This document shows, one piece after another, positions 33,499-41,256 of a stretch of DNA of 64,000 nt; within the stretch, counting starts at the first letter, position 1, and each line of letters starts with the position of its first letter. The stretch is from Lysinibacter cavernae (GTDB lineage: Bacteria > Actinomycetota > Actinomycetes > Actinomycetales > Microbacteriaceae). The stretch covers positions 682,001 through 746,000 of the forward strand of contig NZ_JAAMOX010000001.1 of assembly GCF_011758565.1 (NCBI RefSeq), in the 5' to 3' direction. The notes under the pieces were generated by a model that saw nothing but the letters and a program-made list of their open reading frames with translations, did not search any database and had not been told where the DNA came from. Made by a program: the position numbers and the translations under genes.

Positions 33499-34101
33499 GT
33501 GTCCAGCAATAAGCAGATAGCTTTTCCAAGGAATCGGAGCCTGCTCGCGGCCGCGGCAATTACTGTGAGTACGCTTGTAGCTCTTTCAGTTCTCGTAGAT
33601 ACCCCTTCAGCTGACGCAGCAACGGTGAGTATGTGTTCGTCCATCAAGTACCGAGATAAACAAGTGACAACATGTAATCAGGCACCCCAACTGAACGGAA
33701 ATGGGTGGATCATTGGTTACAGAGACTCGATCAAGAACTCAACAGGAAAAATAGCGAACGGTAGTTGCAATGCAACGACAACAAAAACATCAACATACAC
33801 GTTGAGCGCGACCGTTTCTGCGGAGGCAAGCGCGTGGATTTTTGCTAAGGTCTCCGCGTCAGTGACTGGTGGAGTATCAAAAAGTATGAGTTCAGGATAC
33901 GGTGCGACGGTATCTTTCACGGTGCCGGCTTACAAGACTGTTAACTGTGACCGTGGAATAATTACTCAGCCCTTTAGCGTCAAAGCGGTAGTCACGACAA
34001 AGTTCTTCAATCCCTACACCTTACGGATTACTCGCGTCACACAGACTTCCAATGTATTTACGGGGCTGGCCCCCAGTCGAGCTCAGTGGCGAATTTTCTA
34101 A
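33499..34101 (+). CDS. Secreted beta-rich protein, possible aerolysin/ETX-MTX2-like pore former
   Basis: The 200-residue product starts at a GTG with GGAGG eight bases upstream. A Sec signal peptide covers about residues 1-41 (hydrophobic core then SADAA). The mature part has four cysteines (MCSS, TTCNQ, GSCNA, VNCDRG), allowing disulfides. Residues about 92-150 alternate Ser/Thr with small or hydrophobic residues (STYTLSATVSAEASAW, KVSASVTGGVSKSMSSG, YGATVSFTVPAYKTV), the pattern of the insertion strands and VPxxKTV turn of aerolysin-family beta-pore toxins. This match is by eye, not by search. It is followed without a gap by two lipoprotein genes and is AT-richer than its neighbours. Other extracellular beta-sandwich roles remain possible. 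Confidence 0.6.
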   Translation: MSSNKQIAFPRNRSLLAAAAITVSTLVALSVLVDTPSADAATVSMCSSIKYRDKQVTTCNQAPQLNGNGWIIGYRDSIKNSTGKIANGSCNATTTKTSTYTLSATVSAEASAWIFAKVSASVTGGVSKSMSSGYGATVSFTVPAYKTVNCDRGIITQPFSVKAVVTTKFFNPYTLRITRVTQTSNVFTGLAPSRAQWRIF

Positions 34102-34580
34102 TGTGTATGGAAAACCCCGTACTCAATTCCCGGTTGAGACGTATTGCTGCGAGCTTGCTAGCGATAGCCACGGTGTTAACCGTTGCCGCCTGCACTCCGA
34201 ACTCCCCCGATTTACCCCGTCCCACCTCAACGCAACCAATGGACTCGCGCCTCCAGCCGCAAGACTGGACACTTGGCGAGGGTGAAGAAATGGTGGTTTC
34301 GAAGGAAGGTTCTGCCGAGGAGGCCTTCAACGTCAGTCTTGAAGAGATTACCGAGGACAGGTACATAACTTACACACTTTGTTTTTCAGGAATCGATGCG
34401 GAAATCAGCACTATTGATGTTCTGGATATGGATACTGAATCGGCTTCCTTCATTTGCGACGGAATAATGAACCGTCAAATGGTGATCTTCGATCGAAGTG
34501 ACTCGGAGCCTAACTCTTTACGCGTTTCTTTTCAGGGTGACGGTAAATGGGGTTTTGTTTTAGCACGAATGGTGTCGTGA
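34101..34580 (+). CDS. Lipoprotein of unknown function, second gene of islet
   Basis: The 159-residue product has a start overlapping the previous stop by one base (TAATG at 34099-34103); an ATG two codons later (34107) is an alternative. The signal has arginines, a hydrophobic core and the lipobox VAAC (about residue 27-30), then a Pro/Ser/Thr linker. The mature domain (about 60-159) is acidic and mostly beta by pattern, with two further cysteines (LCFSG, FICDG) probably bonded. It resembles no family I know. Translational coupling to the putative pore-forming protein suggests a linked surface role, for example self-protection or anchoring; that is inference. Confidence 0.7.
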   Translation: MCMENPVLNSRLRRIAASLLAIATVLTVAACTPNSPDLPRPTSTQPMDSRLQPQDWTLGEGEEMVVSKEGSAEEAFNVSLEEITEDRYITYTLCFSGIDAEISTIDVLDMDTESASFICDGIMNRQMVIFDRSDSEPNSLRVSFQGDGKWGFVLARMVS

Positions 34581-35617
34581 TGGAAAAGAACTCCTCAGAA
34601 ATGAAAATGATTCTGGTGATTGCCGCGACAATCGCTATCGTTCTGACTGGTTGCAGTGATCGAACGCAACATTTGGGAGACCCAAATTTGGCCTCACCAC
34701 TCGGACCGTATTGGAACGCGATCGAAAGCTCTGCTGCGAACGATCAGAAAAATTCGCCCAATAGCGAGATTTCGTACGGAGAACTCGTGGCTCGTTGTAT
34801 GAAAGAGCAGGGTTTCGACTACTGGCCGGAGCCTATCAAGGGCGAAACGAACTCAACTGTTGATGCTGATGTTGACGAACAGATTCTGATTGCTTTGGAG
34901 AACGGTTACGGAATTGTGCCGCGATTCGAGGCCTTAGACGGAACCGTCGCTAGCGAAGAAAACCAAGATGAGAACGAATTATATGTTTCTACTATGACGT
35001 CAAGCCAGTTTGACGCGTACACTCTTGCGCTCTACGGTCCAGTTTGGAATGAGTTAACCGATGCCGCTCAGTCAGGTGACAACGTTACATGGGAATGGGA
35101 AGAAGCCGGTTGTGATGGAGTGGCAACGCATGCAGTGGAATCCGAGACCATAATGTTCTCGCCGAATGACGATGTTACCCCTTTCGACGACCTCATCGAG
35201 CAGATGTATGCAATATCCGAACAAACGCTTCAGACAAACACCGGCAAACAATTGTTGAACAATTGGTCGCTATGCATGGCCCAATCAAAATTCGATTATC
35301 TCTCCTGGAATGAAATCCCCGGTCAAATTCAGAATGAATACGATGCGCTCATTGCTGAAGCTCAACCAACGGCTCTACTGGACCAAGACGTTGTGTTTGT
35401 TGACGAAACAAATAGTGGATTGCCCGATCGTGAACGACTGGAACTGCTTTATGAGAAAGAACGAGAAGTTGCAGCGGCAGATCTTCGTTGCCAGTTTGAG
35501 GTTGGACGAGATGAGCTGGAGCGAGAAATCCAGGTCGAGCTCGAGCGAGAGTTTGTTGCCCAAAATCACGACCGACTCAGCAAAATGCTGAGCTGGTTTG
35601 AACTACACAACTCATAG
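34580..35617 (+). CDS. Lipoprotein with repeated CM-x4-FDY motif, third gene of islet
   Basis: The 345-residue product starts at the ATG at 34580, overlapping the previous stop by one base (TGATG). The signal ends in lipobox LTGC (about residue 26). The mature region has two similar units: ARCMKEQGFDYWPEP (about 73-87) and SLCMAQSKFDYLSWNE (about 230-245). Further cysteines lie in EAGCDG and DLRCQF. The C-terminal 60 residues are a charged Glu/Arg-rich helix, probably coiled coil. Proteins with this Cys-Met-x4-Phe-x-Tyr motif are frequent among actinobacterial lipoproteins but have no assigned role that I know. The context suggests a partner for the secreted protein. Confidence 0.72.
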   Translation: MEKNSSEMKMILVIAATIAIVLTGCSDRTQHLGDPNLASPLGPYWNAIESSAANDQKNSPNSEISYGELVARCMKEQGFDYWPEPIKGETNSTVDADVDEQILIALENGYGIVPRFEALDGTVASEENQDENELYVSTMTSSQFDAYTLALYGPVWNELTDAAQSGDNVTWEWEEAGCDGVATHAVESETIMFSPNDDVTPFDDLIEQMYAISEQTLQTNTGKQLLNNWSLCMAQSKFDYLSWNEIPGQIQNEYDALIAEAQPTALLDQDVVFVDETNSGLPDRERLELLYEKEREVAAADLRCQFEVGRDELEREIQVELEREFVAQNHDRLSKMLSWFELHNS

Positions 35618-35719
35618 TCGCTTTTTGTTTCATACGTAGTGTCGACCCGAAGGGATTCTGGAATCAAATCACAGCTCAGTGGCACTCCAGGATCGCCAAT
35701 GATTGAGAGAAACCCTGAC

Positions 35720-36442
35720 TTAGTGGCCCATCCCAAGGCCGCCATCAACGGGGATAACCGCACCAGAGATGTAGCCAGCGTCGTCGCTTGCGAGCCAGGA
35801 GACAGCCTTGGCAACCTCGGATGCCTGTCCGTAACGGCCGGCCGGGATTGCCTTGCGGTATTCGGCCTGCTGTTCTTCCGGAAGCTCTGCCGTCATGTCT
35901 GTCTCGATGAAGCCGGGGGCGACCACGTTGGCGGTAACACCGCGGGCCCCAAGCTCCCGGGTAACGGAGCGGGCGAATCCGACAAGTGCCGCCTTCGACG
36001 ACGAGTAGTTGACCTGACCGGCGCCGCCGTAGAGGCCAACAACGCTGGAGATAAAGATGACACGGCCAAAGCGCTGCTTCAGGAATGCCTTTGACGCGCG
36101 CTTGACAACGCGGAAGGCTCCCGTGAGGTTCACATCGATCACATCGGTGAAGTCTTCTTCAGACATGCGCATGAGCAGCATGTCCTTCGTGATCCCCGCG
36201 TTGGCCACAACAACCTCAACCGGGCCGAGCTCAGCCTCGATAGCGGTAAATGCCGCGTCAATGGATGCGGCGTCGCTCACGTCGGCGACAACGCTGAACG
36301 AACCCTCCGGACCGGAGCCACTGCGAGCAGTGACGGCAACACGGTGCCCCTGTGCGATCATCTCTTCGGCGATCGCGTAGCCGATGCCACGGTTTCCTCC
36401 GGTCACAAGAACGGTCCTCGGCGTGGTGCTCGGCGTGGTCAT
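35720..36442 (-). CDS. fabG: 3-oxoacyl-ACP reductase
   Basis: NADPH-dependent reductase of fatty acid elongation, 240 residues, classical SDR. The cofactor motif is VTGGNRGIGYAIAEEM (about 13-28), NAGI near 89, Ser in FISSVVGLYG (about 138), and the catalytic YSSSKAALVG (about 151-160; Y-x3-K). The C-terminus VIPVDGGLGMGH is typical of FabG. It is convergent with the islet and divergent from the DUF3099 gene. Other fatty acid synthesis genes are not in the window. Confidence 0.9.
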   Translation of the reverse strand: MTTPSTTPRTVLVTGGNRGIGYAIAEEMIAQGHRVAVTARSGSGPEGSFSVVADVSDAASIDAAFTAIEAELGPVEVVVANAGITKDMLLMRMSEEDFTDVIDVNLTGAFRVVKRASKAFLKQRFGRVIFISSVVGLYGGAGQVNYSSSKAALVGFARSVTRELGARGVTANVVAPGFIETDMTAELPEEQQAEYRKAIPAGRYGQASEVAKAVSWLASDDAGYISGAVIPVDGGLGMGH

Positions 36443-36525
36443 TTGGGATCCTTTCGATCAAAGCTTCAACAATCCTCCAGCATAGAGCGTAGGCTGGACT
36501 TGGTCCCTTTGAGACACCACAAACT

Positions 36526-36933
36526 ATGAAATCTGTACAGTCTGCAACTTCGCTTCCCGAGTCGCCCGGCACCGACCGGTCGCACCGGATGCGCAACTAC
36601 GCCATCACGATGGGCATCAGGATGCTCTGCGTCCTCGCGATCCCGTTTGTACACGGCTGGTGGATGGCGCTGTGTGCCGCTGGCGCGATCATCCTCCCCT
36701 ATTTTGCGGTTGTCCTCGCCAACGTCACGACCAATAAACCGGGCGAAGGCGCTGAGCGTCAGACCGTACAGACACTGCAAGGACAGTCCGCCGCTTCACT
36801 TGAAGAAGACGGCCCTGTCGTCATCACAGATCAGGCAAAACAGGAGTGGGTCTACTACCCGCCGTCTGATCACACGCCTGGGCCGCACGACCAAGAAGAC
36901 CCGCATCCAGATCCCACAAGTCCCGAGCGCTAA
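36526..36933 (+). CDS. DUF3099 domain-containing membrane protein
   Basis: Small inner-membrane protein of 135 residues. Conserved RMRNYAITMGIRMLC (about 21-35) leads into two membrane helices (about 28-70). The tail (70-135) is cytoplasmic or exterior and rich in acidic and Pro residues. DUF3099 is actinobacterial and uncharacterised. It is the first gene of a plus-strand set with the small Cys/His protein and SURF1. Confidence 0.85.
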   Translation: MKSVQSATSLPESPGTDRSHRMRNYAITMGIRMLCVLAIPFVHGWWMALCAAGAIILPYFAVVLANVTTNKPGEGAERQTVQTLQGQSAASLEEDGPVVITDQAKQEWVYYPPSDHTPGPHDQEDPHPDPTSPER

Positions 36934-36974
36934 CGGAGCACCAACTGATATCTCTCTTTGGGGCTGAGCCCGAT

Positions 36975-37229
36975 GTGCACACCTGTTCGCGTGCAGGATG
37001 TACCCAGACCGCAGCACATAGCATTGAATGGCGCAACCCGCGCATTCACGGTCCAGAACGCAAAAAAGTTTGGCTTGCATGTGACGAGCACGTTGAGTAT
37101 CTCGCTGAGTTCCTGCGATCTCGTTCGTTTCCGGTTGCGGTCTTCCCACTCGACGCAGAGACCAGTGACACCAGCCACAGCACAGCCCCCGCTGACGCAA
37201 CACCAGACACGACGAACGGTAGCAAGTGA
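36975..37229 (+). CDS. Small Cys/His protein of unknown function
   Basis: 84 residues if started at the GTG at 36975. It has CSRAGC near the start, then WRNPRIH and ACDEH, a set of Cys/His (C-x4-C ... C-x2-H) that could bind a metal. An upstream CTG at 36945, with GGAG six bases before it, would extend the protein by ten residues (starting LISLFGAEPD), which looks like natural coding sequence; no ATG/GTG/TTG exists there in frame. It overlaps SURF1 by four bases, so the frame is surely translated. Actinobacterial relatives occur beside cytochrome oxidase assembly genes. Confidence 0.75.
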   Translation: MHTCSRAGCTQTAAHSIEWRNPRIHGPERKKVWLACDEHVEYLAEFLRSRSFPVAVFPLDAETSDTSHSTAPADATPDTTNGSK

Positions 37230-38095
37230 TGACCAGGAGCCCTGAGCTCGAACAGCAGACTGAAGGTTGGCGGTTCCTGCTGTCTCGGCGTTGGGCGGGT
37301 TATCTCTGCCTCACCATCGTATTTGCGATTGTGTGCTGCTTGCTCGGCAACTGGCAGTTCGCCCGCCGCGCCGAAGCGCGTGCCGAGATCGCCCGCATTG
37401 ACGCTAATTACGACGCCGCTGTTGTTCCGCTGCAGCAGGCCCTCCCCGAGTTAGATTCGTACGACGATGAAACGCAGAAGTGGAGTCAGGTTACCGCGAG
37501 TGGAACGTACCTCACTGAACACCAGACCCTCGTCCGCATCCGACCGCTCAACGGCAGCCCAGGCTTTGAGGTGCTTGTGCCGCTACTGCTTGACGATGGG
37601 TCTGTTTTCATCGTCGATCGAGGTTGGTTGCCTGCGGGATCAACGACTGACAGCCCCGATATTGTTCCGGATGCCCCGGAGGGCCGCGTGACCGTCATCG
37701 CCAGGTTAAAGGCTGGCGAACCAGAGCTCGCAAGCAGAACCGCCGGCGAAGGACAGATCGCGACTATTCACCTTCCAGATATGGCAAACCGAGTCGATAA
37801 ACCCGCCTTTACTGGCGCCTATGGCTTGCTCGTTTCTGAGGACCCCAGCGTCGAACTCACCCCGGTACTCGCAACAAAGCCAGAGCGCGACGAGGGCCCG
37901 CACCTCTCCTATGCGCTGCAGTGGTATGTATTTGCTCTGATGGGCTTTATCGGCCTTGGATGGGCTGCGCGCCAGGAGTATCGCAACATCAATGCGGCTG
38001 ACCCAGAAGAGCGTGAACGCGCACGGAAGCGTGCGGAGAAGGCACGTCTTAAGCGCACCGATTCCGAGATCGAGGATGAGCTGCTCGACGCCTAA
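37226..38095 (+). CDS. SURF1-family cytochrome oxidase biogenesis protein
   Basis: Helps insert heme A into cytochrome c oxidase (aa3). 289 residues with two membrane helices (about 25-45 and 230-250) and a large loop between them. Conserved points are LGNWQFARRAEARAE (about 38-52), FIVDRGWLP (about 129) and HLSYALQWYVFALMGFIGLG (about 226-245). The C-terminal tail is basic. ctaA and ctaB for heme A synthesis lie 6-8 kb downstream. A terminator follows at 38142. Confidence 0.92.
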   Translation: MMTRSPELEQQTEGWRFLLSRRWAGYLCLTIVFAIVCCLLGNWQFARRAEARAEIARIDANYDAAVVPLQQALPELDSYDDETQKWSQVTASGTYLTEHQTLVRIRPLNGSPGFEVLVPLLLDDGSVFIVDRGWLPAGSTTDSPDIVPDAPEGRVTVIARLKAGEPELASRTAGEGQIATIHLPDMANRVDKPAFTGAYGLLVSEDPSVELTPVLATKPERDEGPHLSYALQWYVFALMGFIGLGWAARQEYRNINAADPEERERARKRAEKARLKRTDSEIEDELLDA

Positions 38096-38141
38096 CGCGG
38101 CATCTGTCTGGCGCTGCTCCCGGTTCCGCAAGTTCCCTCAA

Positions 38142-38179
38142 AAAAGCCTCATCCGCTCCTGTGAACGGATGAGGCTTTT
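38142..38179. terminator. Bidirectional terminator between SURF1 and ABC-F genes
   Basis: AAAAGCCTCATCCG (38142-38155) pairs with CGGATGAGGCTTTT (38166-38179) around a ten-base loop. Flanking A and T runs serve both strands. Confidence 0.85.
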
Positions 38180-38198
38180 CTGCGAGCCGGTCGACCGA

Positions 38199-39797
38199 CT
38201 ATGCGAGCTCGATGAGCTCCAGGTAGTCCTTGTTCCAGTGGTCTTCGGTTCCCTCCGGCATGATCAGCACACGCTCGGGGTTGAGGGCCTGAACGGCGCC
38301 CTCATCGTGCGAGACCAGAACAACGGCGCCGCTGTAGTGAGCAAGCGCGTCGAGGATCTCGGCGCGGCTCGCAGGGTCAAGGTTGTTTGTTGGCTCATCG
38401 AGCAGCAGCACGTTCGCTGCCGAAACAACCAGCATGGCAAGCGCAAGCCTGGTCTTCTCTCCACCAGAAAGCACGCCGGCAGGCTTATAGCCGTCATCGC
38501 CGGTGAACAGGAACGAACCAAGAACCTTACGCGCATGCATCTCCGTGATGTTTGGTGATGCGCTCATCATGTTCTCGAGCACGCTCCGCTTCACGTCGAG
38601 CGTCTCGTGTTCCTGAGCGTAGTAGCCAACCCTGAGACCGTGGCCTGGCTCAATCTGGCCGGTGTCGGGCTCATCCACGCCAGCAAGAATGCGGAGCAGG
38701 GTTGTTTTGCCGGCACCGTTGAGGCCGAGGATCACGACCTTCGAACCGCGGTCAATCGCGAGGTCAACGCCCGCAAAAATCTCAAGCGACCCGTAACTCT
38801 TCGAGAGGTTCGTCGCCATGATTGGCGTTCTGCCGCAGGGGGCGGGGTCCGGAAAACGCAGCTTTGCAACGCGGTCTACCGCGCGTACCTCTTCGAGGCC
38901 GCTCAGCATCTTCTCAGCGCGAGCAACCATCTGGTGAGCGGAAGCCGCCTTTGAGGCCTTTGCACCAAACTTCGCGGCCTGCATCTGCAGGGCCGACGCC
39001 TTTTTCTCAACGTTGGTGCGTTCCTTGCGGCGGCGTTCCTCGTCGGCGGCGCGCTGACGCTGGTAGTTCTTCCAGTTCATGTTGTAGATGTCGATGCACT
39101 GGCGGTTGGCATCGAGGTAGAATACGCGGTTGACTGTCTCACCAACAAGCTCAATATCGTGAGTAATCACGATGAAACCGCCGCGGTAGCTCTTGAGGAA
39201 CTCACGGAGCCAGACGACAGAGTCAGCGTCCAAGTGGTTCGTTGGCTCATCAAGGATGAGGGTTTCGGCATCCGAAAACAGGATACGAGCGAGTTCAATA
39301 CGGCGACGTTGACCACCGGAGAGGCTGCTCAGTGGCTGGTCAAGGATGCGATCCGGCAGGTTGAGGTTGCTCGCGATGGACGCAGCCTCTGCCTCGGCCG
39401 CGTATCCGCCAAGCGCAGTGAAGCGGTCGGTCAAACGGCCGTACTTTTTCATGGCGGCTTCGGCGACAGCAGGGTCGTCGTCTCCCATGAGCAGCGAGGA
39501 CTCCTGCATTCCGATCACGAGCGAACCGAGTCCACGGGCGTCAAGGATGCGCGTGCGAGCCAACTGGTCAGGGTCTCCAGAGCGTGGGTCCTGAGGAAGG
39601 TACCCAACTTCGCCACCGCGGTCGATGCTGCCCTCGCTCGGCTGGGCGTCACCAGCGAGGTGTTTTGTGAGGGTTGTCTTGCCGGCACCGTTCCGGCCGA
39701 CAAGACCGATCTTGTCGCCGGGGGCAACACGGAAGCTCACCTCGGACATGAGGCGCCTCGCTCCAACATCGATGGCAACGTCTTGCACGGCAAGCAT
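38199..39797 (-). CDS. ABC-F family ATP-binding protein
   Basis: Cytosolic twin-ABC ATPase of 532 residues that acts on the ribosome (translation factor or antibiotic protection), without membrane segments. Domain 1: Walker A VGRNGAGKTTL (about 34), signature LSGGQRRRIE (about 160), Walker B LILDEPTNHLD (about 180). The linker (about 240-300) is charged. Domain 2: Walker A LGLNGAGKTTLL (about 355), signature LSGGEKTRLA (about 440), Walker B LLLDEPTNNLD (about 462). The linker length and the lack of a long C-terminal extension do not identify a resistance subtype. Confidence 0.92.
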   Translation of the reverse strand: MLAVQDVAIDVGARRLMSEVSFRVAPGDKIGLVGRNGAGKTTLTKHLAGDAQPSEGSIDRGGEVGYLPQDPRSGDPDQLARTRILDARGLGSLVIGMQESSLLMGDDDPAVAEAAMKKYGRLTDRFTALGGYAAEAEAASIASNLNLPDRILDQPLSSLSGGQRRRIELARILFSDAETLILDEPTNHLDADSVVWLREFLKSYRGGFIVITHDIELVGETVNRVFYLDANRQCIDIYNMNWKNYQRQRAADEERRRKERTNVEKKASALQMQAAKFGAKASKAASAHQMVARAEKMLSGLEEVRAVDRVAKLRFPDPAPCGRTPIMATNLSKSYGSLEIFAGVDLAIDRGSKVVILGLNGAGKTTLLRILAGVDEPDTGQIEPGHGLRVGYYAQEHETLDVKRSVLENMMSASPNITEMHARKVLGSFLFTGDDGYKPAGVLSGGEKTRLALAMLVVSAANVLLLDEPTNNLDPASRAEILDALAHYSGAVVLVSHDEGAVQALNPERVLIMPEGTEDHWNKDYLELIELA

Positions 39798-40002
39798 GGC
39801 GGTGAGGTTCCTTCCGGTGACACACGTGTGTCAGTTCAAACGAGGCCGACAGATTGCGGCCAAAACTCTAGTCTACCCGCAGTTGGCTGTGTATGTGCCG
39901 CCGGACGCACTTCTTTCCGTCAGGCCAAACACAGGGACACACACTCCAGACCTACGAGTTCAGCGACGACGTGCGCCCTCGTTCCGGGACGCGCCGCGAG
40001 AT

Positions 40003-40050
40003 TGGTCGCAGATCCACCTTACGGTTGGCAGTTGGGTGGATCTGCGACCA
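40003..40050. repeat. 16-bp perfect inverted repeat
   Basis: TGGTCGCAGATCCACC (40003-40018) is perfectly complementary to GGTGGATCTGCGACCA (40035-40050) with a 16-base loop. It is not tied to a reading frame and has no T-tract. Confidence 0.65.
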
Positions 40051-40107
40051 TTCCGAACCGCTGCAAAGGGCCAGGCACGCTCAGGGCAAGTTTCTCGCCA
40101 AATGAAT

Positions 40108-40144
40108 ACTGCCGCTTTCCCGTTTGAAACGGGAAAGCGGCAGT
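40108..40144. terminator. Terminator after the suf cluster
   Basis: An 18-base arm (40108-40125) is complementary to 40127-40144, closing at TTTGAAA. It lies 12 bases past the sufT stop on the minus strand. Confidence 0.75.
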
Positions 40145-40156
40145 TGAGGGTGACGC

Positions 40157-40486
40157 CTAGATGGCGAAACCGAGGGCACGCATCATGTCGCGACCGTCAT
40201 CGGTTATTCGTTCCTGGCCCCACGGGGGCATCCACACCCAGTTGATCCTGAACGCTTTCACGAGCCCATCGAGGGACTCGGCAACATCGTTCTCGATCAC
40301 ATCGGTGAGCGGGCATCCTGCTGAAGTCAGCGTCATGCTGATCACAAGGGCCTCGTTCTCAGCATCCCAGCCAAGATCGTAGACCAGGCCGAGGTCAACG
40401 ATGTTCACACCCAGCTCAGGGTCGGAAACATCCTTGAGCGCCTCGATGGCCTGCTCGTAGAACTCTGGTTCGAGAGAGGTAACCAT
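40157..40486 (-). CDS. sufT: Metal-sulfur cluster assembly factor (SufT/DUF59)
   Basis: Auxiliary Fe-S cluster maturation factor of 109 residues. MIP18/DUF59 fold: ALKDVSDPELGVNIVDLGLV (about 15-34), conserved Cys in TSAGCPLTDVIE (about 57), then VWMPPWGQERIT (about 83-94). It follows sufC by eight bases, the last gene of the suf operon. Confidence 0.93.
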   Translation of the reverse strand: MVTSLEPEFYEQAIEALKDVSDPELGVNIVDLGLVYDLGWDAENEALVISMTLTSAGCPLTDVIENDVAESLDGLVKAFRINWVWMPPWGQERITDDGRDMMRALGFAI

Positions 40487-40494
40487 GGCGTTCC

Positions 40495-41256
40495 CTATAC
40501 TGCTGTCGTGAGGTAGCGGTCGTAGCCCTCTTCTTCAAGACGATCAGCGAGCTCAGGACCACCCTGGTCTGCAACCTTGCCCTCGACAAATACGTGCACA
40601 AAATCAGGCTTGATGTATCGAAGAATACGCGTGTAGTGAGTAATGAGCAAGAGGCCAAGCTCGTTGGTTTCGTGGGCGCGATTCACGCCCTCAGACACGA
40701 TCTTGAGCGCGTCAACGTCAAGGCCAGAGTCGGTCTCGTCGAGAACGGCGAACTTTGGCTTGAGCAGTTCAAGCTGCAGAATCTCGTTGCGCTTCTTTTC
40801 TCCACCTGAGAAGCCCTCGTTGACGTTGCGCTCTGCGAACGACTTATCCATCTTGAGGTTGTCCATTGCCGTGCGGACGTCCTTGACCCAGTGACGAATG
40901 GCAGGAGCCTCTCCGTCAATCGCGGTCTTTGCCGTACGCAGGAAGTTGGTGTTGGTCACACCAGGGATCTCAACCGGGTACTGCATTGCAAGGAACAGGC
41001 CAGCACGTGCGCGCTCGTCTACCGACATCTCGAGGACGTCTTCACCGTCCAGCAGGATCTCTCCACCATCAACGATGTACTTCGGGTGTCCGGCAATCGT
41101 GTAGGCAAGCGTCGACTTGCCCGAGCCGTTTGGTCCCATCACGGCGTGGATTTCGCCCTGCTTGATGGTGAGGTCAACGCCGCGCAGGATCTGCTTGGTG
41201 CCCTGATCGGTCTCTACGCTGACCTGAAGGTTCTTGATCTCCAGTACTGAGCTCAT
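40495..41256 (-). CDS. sufC: Fe-S cluster assembly ATPase SufC
   Basis: Soluble ABC ATPase that powers the SufBCD scaffold. 253 residues. Walker A is MGPNGSGKSTLAY (about 38), signature FSGGEKKRNEIL (about 148), Walker B FAVLDETDSGLD (about 168), and H-loop ITHYTRIL (about 205). The TDSGLD form, instead of DEPxxxLD, is characteristic of SufC. The gene overlaps the ferredoxin gene by four bases. Confidence 0.96.
   Translation of the reverse strand: MSSVLEIKNLQVSVETDQGTKQILRGVDLTIKQGEIHAVMGPNGSGKSTLAYTIAGHPKYIVDGGEILLDGEDVLEMSVDERARAGLFLAMQYPVEIPGVTNTNFLRTAKTAIDGEAPAIRHWVKDVRTAMDNLKMDKSFAERNVNEGFSGGEKKRNEILQLELLKPKFAVLDETDSGLDVDALKIVSEGVNRAHETNELGLLLITHYTRILRYIKPDFVHVFVEGKVADQGGPELADRLEEEGYDRYLTTAV

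Larger units (their letters stand above)
39798..40156. other. Intergenic stretch with two hairpins, no gene
   Basis: About 360 bases without a convincing reading frame between abc-f and sufT. It holds a 16-bp inverted repeat (40003-40050) and a terminator (40108-40144). Confidence 0.5.

Noticed and set aside
39159-40127. 322-codon plus-strand open frame opposite the ABC-F gene and its upstream region
   Set aside because: Mostly antisense to the ABC-F coding sequence; the non-overlapping tail has no domain or ribosome site.
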